From the NCBI GenBank assembly GCA_947652115.1, contig OX393570.1, positions 15,946,430 through 16,010,429 of the forward strand: a stretch of 64,000 nt of DNA. Reading direction: 5' to 3'. How positions within the stretch are numbered: the stretch's first letter is position 1; each line of letters begins with the position of its first letter. Both the position numbers and the translations under genes were made by a program. This document shows positions 45,365-57,300 of this stretch, piece by piece. The notes below the pieces were generated by a model. That model saw only the letters and a program-made list of their open reading frames with translations. It was not told the origin of the DNA and did no database searches. The DNA is from Blastomussa wellsi. Taxonomy: Eukaryota; Cnidaria; Anthozoa; Scleractinia; Plerogyridae.

Positions 45365-48300
45365 CTAGATTCTATCTTGAAATATTTCATGGGCATCAGT
45401 CCACTTTGGCACCCACACATAAGGAATGAAATGGCTCTGTCCAGGAAAAAATTCTTCAAAGATCTGCCGGTAGTAGAAGCTTTCCTTGGTCTCTGGAGTG
45501 TTGAAGGGGTACAATTCAGGGGCACAGGCCAACACTTCATCCGGAACCTGCTGTTCTATGTAGGTCTGCAACACCTCACCCCATGACTGCCCTGGCTTGC
45601 TAGATGCAAGTCCCTGAGAGAAGGCTAACTTGGTGCGCCACAGAATCTCCTTGGGTAACGTATCTGTGTTATCAAATGAAGCCCGCAGGAGCCATTTCTC
45701 AATACCATCCTTTGGTTGGCGTATCTCTGGAGGAAGCGACAGGAAATACGATGTAAAATGAACATCGAGAAAAGGTACTCGGATTTCCAGACCATGTGCA
45801 GCTGTGGAACGGTCACATCTCAGAACATCATAGCGGTAGAGATCTTCCAGCAGGCGCCTGGACTCTGCATCAGCTTCCTCAGGGCTTGGGGCCTTGTGGA
45901 AATATGCGTAGCCTTGACACAGCTCATCAGAACCTTCACCAGAGTAAATGACCACGGTGTCAGTTTCTTGACTGATATACTGGCTCATAAGGTACATCCC
46001 TACAGCTGACCTGATTGTGAGTGTGTCACACGTCTCAAGGGAATAAATTACATCACGCAAGGCTTGAAGTCCTTCTTCAGGTGTGAATATTACTTCATGA
46101 TGTTCACTGCCTGGAAGAGTTTTAGCAATTGTTTTTAACAGATCAACCAACTATGAAAAGCAAGACGCCTCTTGCCCCCTACAAAATGTCCCTCTTTTAT
46201 AGCAATACAATGCCAAATAATTTCTTGATTCCCAAAATATTCAGAGTGAACCAACTGCCGACCAGTTAGCTCAGTTGGCAGAGCACTGGACTACAGTGCG
46301 GGAGGTCTTGGGTTTGAGTCCCAGACACTCGGGGTCTTAAGAATAACTGAGGAGAACATGCTTGCCTTTACATCTGCAAATGGCTACATGAAGATGTTCT
46401 AGTCTTCTTGGGATAAGGAAGATAAACCATAGACCCCATCTCCAGAATCTTCAATGTTAAAGTCCACCACTTCTAAATTCCAATTCGACTGGGAATCCAC
46501 ATGCAGGTTTGTTAGTAAAACTATGTGCTACCCTCGTTAAACAAAGGTGATTTGATTTGATACAGTCAGCTGGGGATCTTAAAGAAACCACACACTAATC
46601 GTAAAGAGTTGGGCATAGTGTTCCCGGTTGTGGGGTGATCTGTTGTAACAAACGGTTGGGGTGGTAATATGCTCAGAGATACAAGCTGTTATGGTTCAAA
46701 CCTTGAGCCCAGTGGCCCAAACTGCTAGGGCTTACCCTGGTTTCAGTAGTATTAAGCGGCTAGGAATATTTGTACTCCCCCTCGATGGAATGCTAGTCCA
46801 TCTCAGGGTTACCCCCCAGCAGTAGTGTTTCGCCAGTACCCATTTATACACCTGGGTGGAGAGAGGCACTGTGAGAGTAAAGTGTCTTGCCCAAGAACAC
46901 AATGCAGTGCCCTTGCTGAGGCTCGAACCCAGACTGCCTGATCCGGAGTCAAGCACGCTACCCATAGGCCACTGCACCTCCCACACTAGCCGTTAAAGCT
47001 ACTGTAAAATACAAGGGTAAATACACATCCAGATTCCAGATTCCATAACGAACTCGATATATGGGATGGCTGCAGTTGTATTTTGCATTTAACCCGACCA
47101 AAGTTCACCTGAAATAAAATGTATACAGATGGTTTCACTGCATATTACAATTAGGCTAAGTATTCTGACTAGTGTCTAACCAACGAGTTATAGACTTTAA
47201 TGCATCTACCAACTAAATGTGCATAGAGTTATTTCTCAAGAGCTGGGGGGGGGAAGACCCCTCCATATGGGATGTATGGGGATGTGCCTCTGGGTAGGGT
47301 ATGGTTTTCCCCTCAGTCCTGTCCTAATCAGGGTCTGGAGCCATCAGACATGCAGGGTATGGATTCAAAACGATCATTAAGTTTTAAGCAATCTGAAAGC
47401 AGAAACATTTTACAGTATTTATTTAAACAAAAGCGAGTGACACCCTTGGACACCAACCATGGCCTGGCTAGTTCCTCACACATGCGCACAGCCTTACCAC
47501 ACAGGCAGTGGTAGCCATGGGCAGCTGCTTTGGCCTTAGACACACTGATCAGCAAGGCGATTGGTGTTCAAGTGTGTCACTTGCTTTTTTATTTAATTAT
47601 TATTTATTTAGCCGGTCACCAGTCAACATAAAATCAATAATCATGACTAGATGTAAGTGTTTTGGAATATAAAACGTTTTCCTTTGACATAAATAGGGTA
47701 GATGGTTTCAAACCCCCAGCAGTACCCTTGTATTTCAAGCAACATTGTCGGGTGAAAGAGGAAAAAACCTTCATGACAGGACAGAACGGTCATCTGGGTA
47801 TTCACTGGATGTTTGCAAACTAAAGACATCTGCAAGTATATATATTTTTGTGTATACATTAATTTTTTTTGAGTTTGGAAAATTATACAAAAATTTAATG
47901 TGGCTAAAAATCCTGTTTCCATACATGGCAACCCATTTATAAAACCTTTATTTTAACACAATAATAGTTAAAGCTCACAGCTTCAGTGGTTGTGACATGG
48001 CTACCCATATCACCTATTGGTCTTGTCATGTAAGCTTCAAGCTTTAATTCGACAATGTTACTTGAAATGGCTTCAGACAAGAAAAGAAGCACTAATTCTC
48101 AAACTTACCAATGTGTTTGGCTACTATCCGTGCTGCTGTAATATCTGCACTTCCTTCCATTCCAACTGAGAAGGTCTGGATTGGGTACTCAATCCCACTC
48201 TCCTTTGCAAGCATAGTCAGATAGGATGCCACTAAGCTGGAGTCTAGGCCTCCGGAGAGCAGACAGCCAATTCTACGGTTACCCATTAGACGTTTGCGCA

Positions 48301-49021
48301 CTGCCTCAGAGAACAGTGTTGTGATATTTTCCGTGACATCACTAGACTCTGGCTTCACACTGGTTTCAAACGCTGGTGGCTTTCCTATCTTTGTGTAGGC
48401 CTTTTGTTCAATAAATGTAGCTTGTCCATCACACGATAAGCCATATGATGCATACTCACCTGGAGGAAATGGATTTAAAAAAATATTTTCGCCATTTCTC
48501 TCAAACTCTTTGACCACAGGAACAAGTGCTTTAGCTTCAGAGCTCAGAGCAAAAATTCCTGTTTCCTTCCCTTCCACAGACAGTGTAAACAATGGACGGA
48601 TCCCAAACGTGTCTCTTCCAATGTGCACTTCTTTGGCCTCAGTATCAATGATACAAAAGGCAAAAACACCATCCAACATCTGCGCCATTTTACCTGCTCC
48701 GAACCTGTCATAAAGGTGCAGCATGACTTCTCCATCACACTCTGTGGCGAAGTCAAAGCCATACTGCTTTCCAACTGCTTGGTGGTTATAAATCTCGCCG
48801 TTGTAAATAAGGTGGAGGTGTGGCAGTGCTTTGATCCACAATGGCTGCATACCACCGAGATCACCAACAATCGCAAGGCGGTGAAATGCCACACAGCAGT
48901 TTTGGAAGTGAGGAATTGTCTCCAGGCGGAAGGCATCAGGTCCTCTTTGGCAGATTTTCATGGCACAATCAGCATACTTTAAGTACTCTGGGATACCAAA
49001 TATAGCCCAGATTCCACACAT
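45365..49021 (-). CDS. ASNS: Asparagine synthetase (glutamine-hydrolysing)
   Basis: Makes asparagine from aspartate, ATP and glutamine in the cytosol. Two coding exons on the minus strand, 48109-49021 and 45365-46110, splice in phase 1 to 552 aa (human 561). The N-terminal glutaminase domain starts MCGIWAIFG with the nucleophile Cys2 exposed after Met removal. It also has [24 protein letters not shown] and [10 protein letters not shown]. The synthetase domain has the ATP-binding SGGLDSS at 256-262, [35 protein letters not shown] and the tail YVWVPKW. Every catalytic motif I know is present. A likely acceptor at 49046 gives a short 5' UTR exon (49022-49045). A minus donor at 51032 (TTG then GTAAGA) could end a first noncoding exon near CDC20. 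The coding intron holds two SINEs. Human ASNS has many more exons. Confidence 0.95.
46258..46560 (+). mobile_element. tRNA-derived SINE in the ASNS intron
   Basis: The head has a polymerase III A box (TTAGCTCAGTTGG) and B box (GGGTTTGAGTCCC) spaced as in a tRNA. A roughly 200-bp tRNA-unrelated body follows, and the 3' end reads CCCTCGTTAAACAAAGGTGA with short GATTT repeats. Antisense to ASNS. Confidence 0.75.
46690..46985 (-). mobile_element. Second tRNA-derived SINE, with a conserved central core
   Basis: On the minus strand: a tRNA-like head (GTGGCCTATGGGTAGCGTGC and GGTTCGAGCCT), then TTCTTGGGCAAGACACTTTA, CTCTCACAGTGCCTCTC and ACCCAGGTGTATAAATGGGT, then GGTAACCCTGAGATGGAC. I recall this central block from SINEs in many invertebrates. 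A core fragment recurs at 29337-29392. Confidence 0.75.
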
Positions 49022-49307
49022 GATGTGTCAGTGTTAAGTTCCAACCTGAAACAACCTAAGATGAGTAAATCTTATTGGGGTTTATTAAACCCATTGAGAC
49101 CTGAGACTTGTGCCACCTGTAACTGCGCATGATGAGAGTTGCCCTTTGTTCCACTTCTGATGCTGTGCCCCCAGAATCCGGTTTTCTTTTAGTCAGCACC
49201 AAGAACGCGGACCCTGACCAGGACCAATACCTGAAGTCCGCATTTCATGGACTTACAAGTCAAAGCAATTGCCTTCCATATATTTAACAATTATTCCTCA
49301 AGCCCGA

Positions 49308-49370
49308 TTGGGCTCTGAGTCAATAGCCCACGAGGCCAAAGGCCGAATGGGCTATTGACTCAGAGGCCAC

Positions 49371-49375
<5 letters not shown>
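49308..49375. repeat. Short inverted repeat beside MITE A
   Basis: GGGCTCTGAGTCAATAGCCC and the complement GGGCTATTGACTCAGAGGCC around a 19-bp loop. The same AATAGCCCA-GAGGCC block opens the copy at 16053. Confidence 0.65.
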
Positions 49376-49391
<16 letters not shown>

Positions 49392-49409
<18 letters not shown>

Positions 49410-49610
49410 GAAAGCATAGAAAGTATATATTTATCTAATAATGAGCTCACATACTCGTCCGAAACTTCAGCAAAACGCAATTCAGCCGCCATTGTTGTGG
49501 TTCTCAAAGTCAGTGCTTTCGCTACTGGTGGGCTATAACATATAGCTGGTAGTAGCTCAACCAATCAGAACGCAGCATTGATAATAGACCACTAGCTGGA
49601 TTTTACTAAA
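49392..49610 (+). mobile_element. MITE family A, copy 3, both ends present
   Basis: Starts TTTAGTAAAATCCAACTAG and ends with the near complement CTAGCTGGATTTTACTAAA, giving the full unit length of about 219 bp. The interior matches 16053-16275. The target duplication is not obvious. Confidence 0.8.
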
Positions 49611-49612
49611 CA

Positions 49613-50156
49613 GCTATAGATGACTTCTTATCATCATATCTTGGTTCCCTTTCAATCCAAGGATTAGTTTTTTGCCATGCTTGTTCTATTGGAGGCTGCT
49701 TTCACATTTAGCAGTTTTAACCATATTTGGAAAATCACGTGACCAGGACACAAGTGCTAAAAACTTGCACAGCTTATATCTCTCTTGGGTGAAACCAAAA
49801 CCAATACATGGAGAGCATTCAGATGCTAAATCTGTAGTAAGGATTTGTGGAGATTCCCATTAGTTATAAAGCTATGACATCATAACGTGTCATAACTTTT
49901 ACAGTATTGCGAATTTCAACAAATACGTAAGGCAGATTTTGCATCTGAATGCACTCTATCCATTGGCTTTGGTTTCATTCAAGAAAGATGTAAGCTGTGA
50001 GAGTTTTTAGCGTTTTGTGTTCTGGTCACGTGACTTTCCAAATATGGCCAAAGCTGCCAAAAGTGAAAGTAACCTCCAATAGAACAAGCATGGTAAAAAA
50101 CCAATCCCAGGATTGAAAGGAAACCCAAGATATGATGGGTAGAAGTCGTCTGTGGC
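49613..50156. repeat. Long foldback element
   Basis: Arms of about 240 bp: left TCATCATATCTTGG, CCATGCTTGTTCTATTGGAG and GGAAAATCACGTGACCAGGA; right the diverged complements (AAGTCACGTGACCAGAACAC). The arms share about 80-85 percent by eye. It immediately follows MITE A. Confidence 0.75.
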
Positions 50157-51204
50157 AACCATTTTGTAGTTAGGGTTTTTCCCCCATTAAATAGGGTATC
50201 ATTTTTGCTTCTTTTGGCATTCTTCATGGTGGGATCCTTAGATAGGGTGCGATCCTTAGATATTTTGCAATTTTCAGTGCATAAGCAACATGCTAAACAA
50301 AAAATAAAAAGAAATGGTCTGTTAAACTGAAAATGGAATGACAAAAGGTGACCTGTTTAACCTTTCTTAGTTTTTGTTTTTTCCTTGAAAAGGGTGTCGC
50401 TTTTCAGTTTACTTTATCCTTAAATAGGTTCAGGGTTTAAGAACCTTCATGGCACACACCTATCCAAAATTTAAGGAGTACCACCCTTCCACCCCCTCAA
50501 GCATGGCAGATAGCCATGCATTACAAGAGATACAATCCATAGGCATACATGACGCACTCTAGCGTTTGCAATGTACACGATTACATTTCCTTCTGATGAC
50601 GCATTCTGTGCTCTTGCACCCGGAAGCAAAACAAAACTCTCCTTTTATGAACGTTTTAGAAGAAAACATCTTTCAATGCAATTGTCTGGAAGGACACAAT
50701 GGCTGAGAAAACGGTCATTACTCGTCGTCAATAAAAATAAATTGTAGTCGCCATTTTGGCACCTTTTTACCATCAATTTTAGCCCTGAATTTTCATGGTA
50801 ACCCGTTCTACCCTCGTAGATTAAGCACTGGAACGAAGTTACAGCGACTGGCCACAAGACACGAGGAGAAATGCTCCTGCAACGTGTCTCGCTACATTTT
50901 CTGGTATTTTGTTTTAACTTCACTGCACGATCGACCCAGCCTACAGAACCTCATATAGCTCCTGCAAAGAGATAGACCAAGTCGCCAACATAATGTAAGT
51001 TTCAGTTCTGTAAAAAGTCAAGGATCTCTTACCAAGTTATGTCTTTGGAGTGTCGTAATCTCGAAGTCCGAGATTTTTGCAGGTCAGTCGCACGCAACGT
51101 CGAAGTAGCGCTATGAAATATGCATCAATTAATGGCGGACACTGACGTAAGAAAGCGCGCAGCAATCAACCAATGAGAAGCGAGAATGCGGCATTTAAAA
51201 ATGG

Positions 51205-51218
51205 CCGCGTGCTTTGAA
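51205..51218 (+). promoter_or_regulatory. CDE/CHR-like cell-cycle element upstream of CDC20
   Basis: CCGCG at 51205-51209 lies 3-4 nt before TTTGAA at 51213-51218. This matches the CDE/CHR arrangement that represses mitotic genes until G2 through MuvB/DREAM. A CCAAT box lies about 40 bp upstream (51170-51174), the usual NF-Y partner. It is 169 bp before the CDC20 ATG. Functional use is inferred. Confidence 0.45.
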
Positions 51219-51386
51219 CTTGCTCGATTTGTGAACTGACCAGAGAAGTGCTTAGTTAATTTACGTGTAATTTACATTTTACATTGGTGAGTCGACCCTT
51301 AAACTGTTGATACAGTTTGCAAATTTTGCATGTCCTTTGCTGATATGTTAATTCTGTTTCATGACTGTAGAATTTAGCGAAGAGAA

Positions 51387-54300
51387 ATGGCTCAGTTCGA
51401 GTTCGAAAATGGAGTGAAAGATTGCTTGAAGAAGCTCGAAGCTCCACTTTCCAAAGGCCCTGTTCCACGGTGGCAGAGAAAAGAAAGAGAAAAGAAATCT
51501 TCAATTGGGAAGCCTTTATCGCCTCTTCAAACAACATCTCGAAGTCGAGCGAACTCGAATCTTTCGTCAAAATCACAAGCATACACTCCCGGCAAGAAAA
51601 CGAAGACTCCATGTAAGACGCCGAAGAAAACACCACAGAAAACTCCGAAGAGGTTCGGACTTTCTCCTCGAGGCGACCGCTTTATCCCAAGTAGGCCGCT
51701 TGCCGACTGTGAGTGGAGCCATTTTCAGATAATGCAGGGAAGTGAGTCGGCTGATGTGAGCTGCGACATGGAGGTCGAAGGAAATCCAGCATACCAAGCA
51801 ACGATGACAGAGAACTTGGGAAGCAATTCCAACAACTGCAAGATTCTACACTTCAAGTCTGGAGCTCCTATGACTAAAGAAGGTAGGCTTATTTCTAACA
51901 GAAATAAAGAATACTCCATCATTTCATAGGTCAAAAATATGTGATAATGAAGATTGATAATTTGATTGATTGATCGATTTATAATTTTTATTTATTGATT
52001 TTTTACTAAGTCGTCACTTCAACTATTTTCATTCCTGGTTTTAGCGGCCCTCTTAGTAGAAAATTGTCTTGTTCCATACCTCCCCAACGGATGGTTTTTT
52101 TTCAGACCCTTCACCCTGGGTTTTTGAGAACTTTCCAACTTGTAGAACATCTAATCTTTTTTTTCTCTGTAGGGGATGGAGAATATTAAAATTATTGGAA
52201 TTCGGGCTGAATTAGATTCTCTTTTACTTGTTCAACTTAGGGCCTGATTGCTTGAGCTGGGCTGGCCCGGTTAGCCAGGCTGCGTTCCGTTTGCCGAGAT
52301 GACCTTCAGCCGGGTATTACATTAGCCCGGTTAGCCGGGCTGGCCCGGTTTGCTGTGTTGACTTTCAGCCCGGTTTTAGCACGAACGATTCTAGCATGAA
52401 TAATCTTGATCACCTTTTTCCAGCAATTTGGTAGTTAATGCAGCTGGATGGGTTGCTTTACCTCTTTATCCCATTTAGAGGGAGGAACATTGATTTTTGG
52501 GCTTGGATATCGTGCTCGGAAGAGAAATATGCTGGCACGTTTAGCCAGGCTGGCCCGGTGAACGCGATTGCATGGAAAATTTTCAGCCCGGTTAGCCGGA
52601 ATCCCAGCATCGCGATACTGGGATCTCGGCTAACCGGCCTAAAAATCCTCCATGTAATCGCGAAGTTGATTTTTGTTGCGTTTAACAGACGTGCCGAGAT
52701 CTCGGCAAACCGAGACAGCCCAGCTAACTGGGCCAGCCTGGCTCATGCAGTCAGGCCCTTATTGACTGGGGATTCCTATTCCACAGACTAAAATTACCAC
52801 ATACCTATTTTACAAAACCAACAATTTTGTTTACAAGGAAAGGAGTTGGGGAGCTAATCCAGACCTTTTTGTATCTCTGTTCTCCTTAAGGTATAACAAC
52901 CAAGGAGTTTATGCATTCCTTATCACCCTTTTTGAAAATTGGTGATGCTATTTTTTAACATGAATTTCTCAGGTCATCAGAATAATCTACGAGTGCTATA
53001 CTGTCAGAGCAAGCCATCAGCACCAAAAGGGAAGTCAACAAGACATATTCCTCAATCTGAGGATAGAATTTTGGATGCACCAGATCTGTTGAATGATTAC
53101 TGTAAGTTTTAATCTTGCGCTCATGGATTTGCATAATTTTCTTCAGTCAAGTCTCAATAAGGATGATATAGGGTCTGAGCCATGTCTGTGTTATGGACGT
53201 GTCTGAATTAAGTAAATCTGACCAGGTGAACTGAAGACTGAGTCCAGTCTCTTTTTTTTCTCTTAAGGTGGCTTACTACAGTTTTTTTGAGACTTGTGAG
53301 TGTGTGCTCTGGCTGTCTACCTGAGGTCGATATTGGTCGCGCAGACGAAAATTGCGTTAACAAGAAACAAAACAAGTTTCCGCAATTTTATCGCTTTAAA
53401 CCAACTTGATATACAAGAAAAAGTTTCAATATACTTTCAAACACGTGCTTAAACCTCGGACAGGTAAAATATGATAAGAAATTTAGATAAGCAACCAGCA
53501 GAGAACGTCTAATTTTGTCTTTCTTGAACGCACTCGATGCATGGCGTCACATGAGCGCGTGCTAAAATAAAAAGGCATGCGCAATTCAATTCTCGTCCAA
53601 GGTTGTAAAAACCTGTTTTTGACTCAAATTTCTCGAAAACCTACCGTACAACTGATGATGAAACTTTCACAATTTGTTTAGATGGGTGAGTCACATCCAC
53701 AGCCAAAATTTAAAAAAAATCTGCAAGACAGATTTTGAGCTATTTTTTGAAAGGGCAAAATATGACATTTTCCTATATTGCGAAAAATCTGTCTTGCAGA
53801 TTAAATTTTATTTTGCGTGAATTTTTAATTAATGCTAAGTTTTAATTTGTGAAATTTTGAGGTAGGGTCATGTGGCTAGATTTTGAAAAAAACTTTGTTG
53901 AAACTGCTAGTGCCCAGTCCACTCTTAAGCGCTCGGTTGTTCATTTTGGCAGTTTGTTAGCATTTTTATTGTTCAAATGTTGCATTTGATGTTTGTTGGC
54001 TGTAAAAAAACATTAAAAAGAAAAAGTTAAACCATTTTTGAACATTTTATAAAAGATTTTAAAGTTAACTTCTTTTAACCCCTCAAAACTGTAGTAAGCC
54101 ACCTTGAGTCAGTGGGGATGAACACAAATAAAGAGCATGGTACGCGAGTGGCAAATCAGCAAACTACAAGTAGTGCGAAGGCTGGAACAAGAGCCAGCAT
54201 CCAAGTTACGTGTACTGATACACTTTAGCTTGCAGCCGTAAAAACTTGACATACAAACTTTGCTTCTTAGATCTAAATTTGTTAGACTGGGGATCAGTAA

Positions 54301-57300
54301 ACCAGCTTGCCCTTGCACTGGCTGGTGCAGTATACATATGGAATCCTAGCAGTGGTGAGACACAACATCTATTCCAGTTAGAGGGTGATGACTACATCTC
54401 CAGCGTCAGTTGGATTGGACAGGGCAGCATTCTGGCTGTTGGCAATAGCAATGGTCAGGTCCAGGTAATTTAAGATATGAAATGATCTGACAACAGGGCT
54501 GAAAATAATTTCCATAGAGTCTCCAGTGACAATGACCGGCCAAGTATGTTTCAGCTCGGTCACATCTCATATCTGACCGGACAAATAAAAATTGTACCCT
54601 GCAATTTTCCCCTAGCAGTCTTGAGTAGGTTCCTTACTAAAACAACATTGCTGTCGAACGGCAATTCAGACTCCCTATTTTTGCCAATGGAACGAATGAA
54701 TGAATTCATAGAATTGTCACGTTGCAATATTCAGGATGTGAGGTCCGGTGCAATACATACTGTAAATATTCTGCACCATTGTCGCATTGTGCTGAAGAGT
54801 AAAATGATAATGTGGTGAGCAAATAAAAGGAAAAAACTTGCCGAAAGTGTGACACGTATCAGATTACCATGTGCGAGACTTAAGCCAGATTTTGTTCGTT
54901 TTGTTCACTATGAAACCCGAAAAATTTACTATTAAAGGTGGACAAATAAAATGAACTTGAAATAAACTGTTTGATTTAAACTTTCACTCAAACTGAAGCA
55001 AACAAACTGGACAAAGAGAGATGAAGTATTTTCAAATTTCAAGCTGTGAAATCGCGCCATGAATGATTAATTTTGTTACAGTCCGTATCAATTTAGGTTG
55101 CAATTCTCATGACATGTGCAGCTACAATTTTTAGTGAAATATCGTTCCATACCTTTGGTCCTTGAAAGCGAATATTAAATATTCCATAGTTTGTTCTAGC
55201 TCGTGGCAGATAATAAGATTGATTTGCTGCACTTCGTGTATTGTAGTTATGAATGTTAAACACTGAATTGTAAAAGGTATCAAAATTGGAAGGTAATGAC
55301 TTGTTATGAAATTTGTGCGTAAAAAGTGCAATATGAAATGTAACAAGATCAGAAAGCTTCATAATTGCTAGTGATCTAAACAGTGGAGTTGAAGGTTCAT
55401 CAAATGAAGAAAAAGTCATGATTCGAACTGCTTTTTTCTGTAGAATAGGTTCTTACATTATAAATGTAAATTAGGTTCTTAATTTATATGGGGGAGACAA
55501 AGTTGTTGATTACCAGAAAAATAATAAAATTGGGGTTTGTTCCTTCCCATACAGCATTTATTCATAACTGAATTGCCATAAGTATAACAAAACTGACTAA
55601 ACAATGTATATGTAGTACAGTATTAACGGTAAAAGCATCTTTTCAACAAGAGCTGTATATGAAAATGTACCAGAACCCTCATATAAGAACCTGCTTATAT
55701 TTGCTTGGCTAAAAAGGTTCTTATATTTTGGGGTATTAAAATGGCAAATTTCTGCCAGCAGGTTCTTAAACCACTAGGTTCTTATACGCAGGTTTTTACT
55801 GTATCTCAACTTGATTGGATCCCTGAATTGTCTCCGTCCTTTGTTATTCACCAAAGTAATTTTACTTTGGTTTTGGTTTTGACACTTAATTGAAACTTGC
55901 TCCAACTGGACTAATAATAATGACGACACTATTTTTTTAGTTGTGGGATATAGCACAAGCTAAGTGTGTCCGTGTGATGGGTGGCCATGCTGCGAGGGTG
56001 GGGTCGCTTGCCTGGAACTCCTTCATTTTGTCAAGGTATGTGTTGTATAACATTTACAGCAAAAGCAGGGTGTGACACTAACATTTACCCGCTTTCCATT
56101 GGCAAATAAATATTTTACTACTTGGAAAGTGCAGGGCTCAACACTAACTTTTCAACTTGGCTGGTGATAACTTACATAAAACTAGCCAAATTTTTTTACT
56201 AGCCCAGCGTTGATGTTGGCTTGGTCTAATAACAGCAGAATTACTAGCAGGACTTGTTGAAAGCACAATGCAAAATGGGTAATCAAATGGGGACAAGTGA
56301 AATTAGGAAATAATTTCCTGTGATATTATGTTGGTATTATATTATGTTGGTAATTGCATTGTACTTAAGCCAGTTGCAGTAATACACATGACCCAAGTAA
56401 CATGCGACGTCCATAATGAAATTCTGACCTTTTTTTTCCCTTTCCAAGAAAAGTGTTTGTCTTGCTCGAGGAAGACAAAAAGTTTGAGTTTGTTGATTGT
56501 TCTCGCTTGGCCCTGGGGGTTTTCCTCCAGGTGCTCTGGTTTTCCTCCCTTCTCCAAAAGCCAACATTTCTGATTAACAATTTGACGTGGATAGAGGACC
56601 TGTATGAAGACAGCTGATGTGACTTCCTCAATGATTTCCCTTTGTTACAATACTTTTTTTTTAAACCATTCATATGCACATTAATTTTCACACCCTTTAA
56701 GTTGCCAGCCTCGTATATATTCAGGGTAGCTTGGGAACCCTGGGAAGAACGAATTTGAAGTTGGAAAATATCAGACTTCCCATTTAACTGCACATGCATA
56801 CCTTTCAAAACCTTGACCCAATGGACTTACGGCCATTTTCATTGTCTTCACAACCAATCAATATCCCGTAACAAAACTTTAGAGAGTTGCTCTTTTCATC
56901 AAGCCTGCACAGTAAGGAACAAAGACTCGAGGTACGAGATCATTAAGTCACATGCACATTATTTTAATGTGAAGCAAACTCATTTCCATATGCATGGTTT
57001 CACATTTAAACTGGAACATGGCCTGTTCTTTGTTTTCAGTGGTTCACGGAGTGGTGCAATACACCATCATGATGTACGAATGGCGTCACATCACACTGCA
57101 TCCCTTCTGGGCCACAATCAGGAGGTGTGTGGTCTTCAGTGGTCTCCTGATGGTAAACTGCTAGCAAGTGGCGGCAATGACAATGTGTTAAATATCTGGT
57201 CTCAGGGTGGGGCCCCTGAGGGTGCTAGTCCACTTCACACACTGACTCATCATCAGGCAGCTGTCAAGGTATGTTAAAGGAGCTCTGTCAAGGACGACAC

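Larger units (their letters stand above)
49022..51386. promoter_or_regulatory. Divergent spacer between ASNS and CDC20
   Basis: The left part holds mobile elements (49308-50156). From 50170 to about 50950 I see nothing clear. The right part (about 51034-51280) is the likely shared promoter. It has CRE-like TGACGTAA (51143-51150), a CCAAT box (51170-51174) and CCGCG followed by TTTGAA (51205-51218). A possible short 5' UTR intron of CDC20 runs from GTGAGT near 51286 to TGTAG near 51370. Confidence 0.5.

Noticed and set aside
48510..48982. Open frames antisense to ASNS
   Set aside because: Shadows of the ASNS coding exon; no independent domain or start context.
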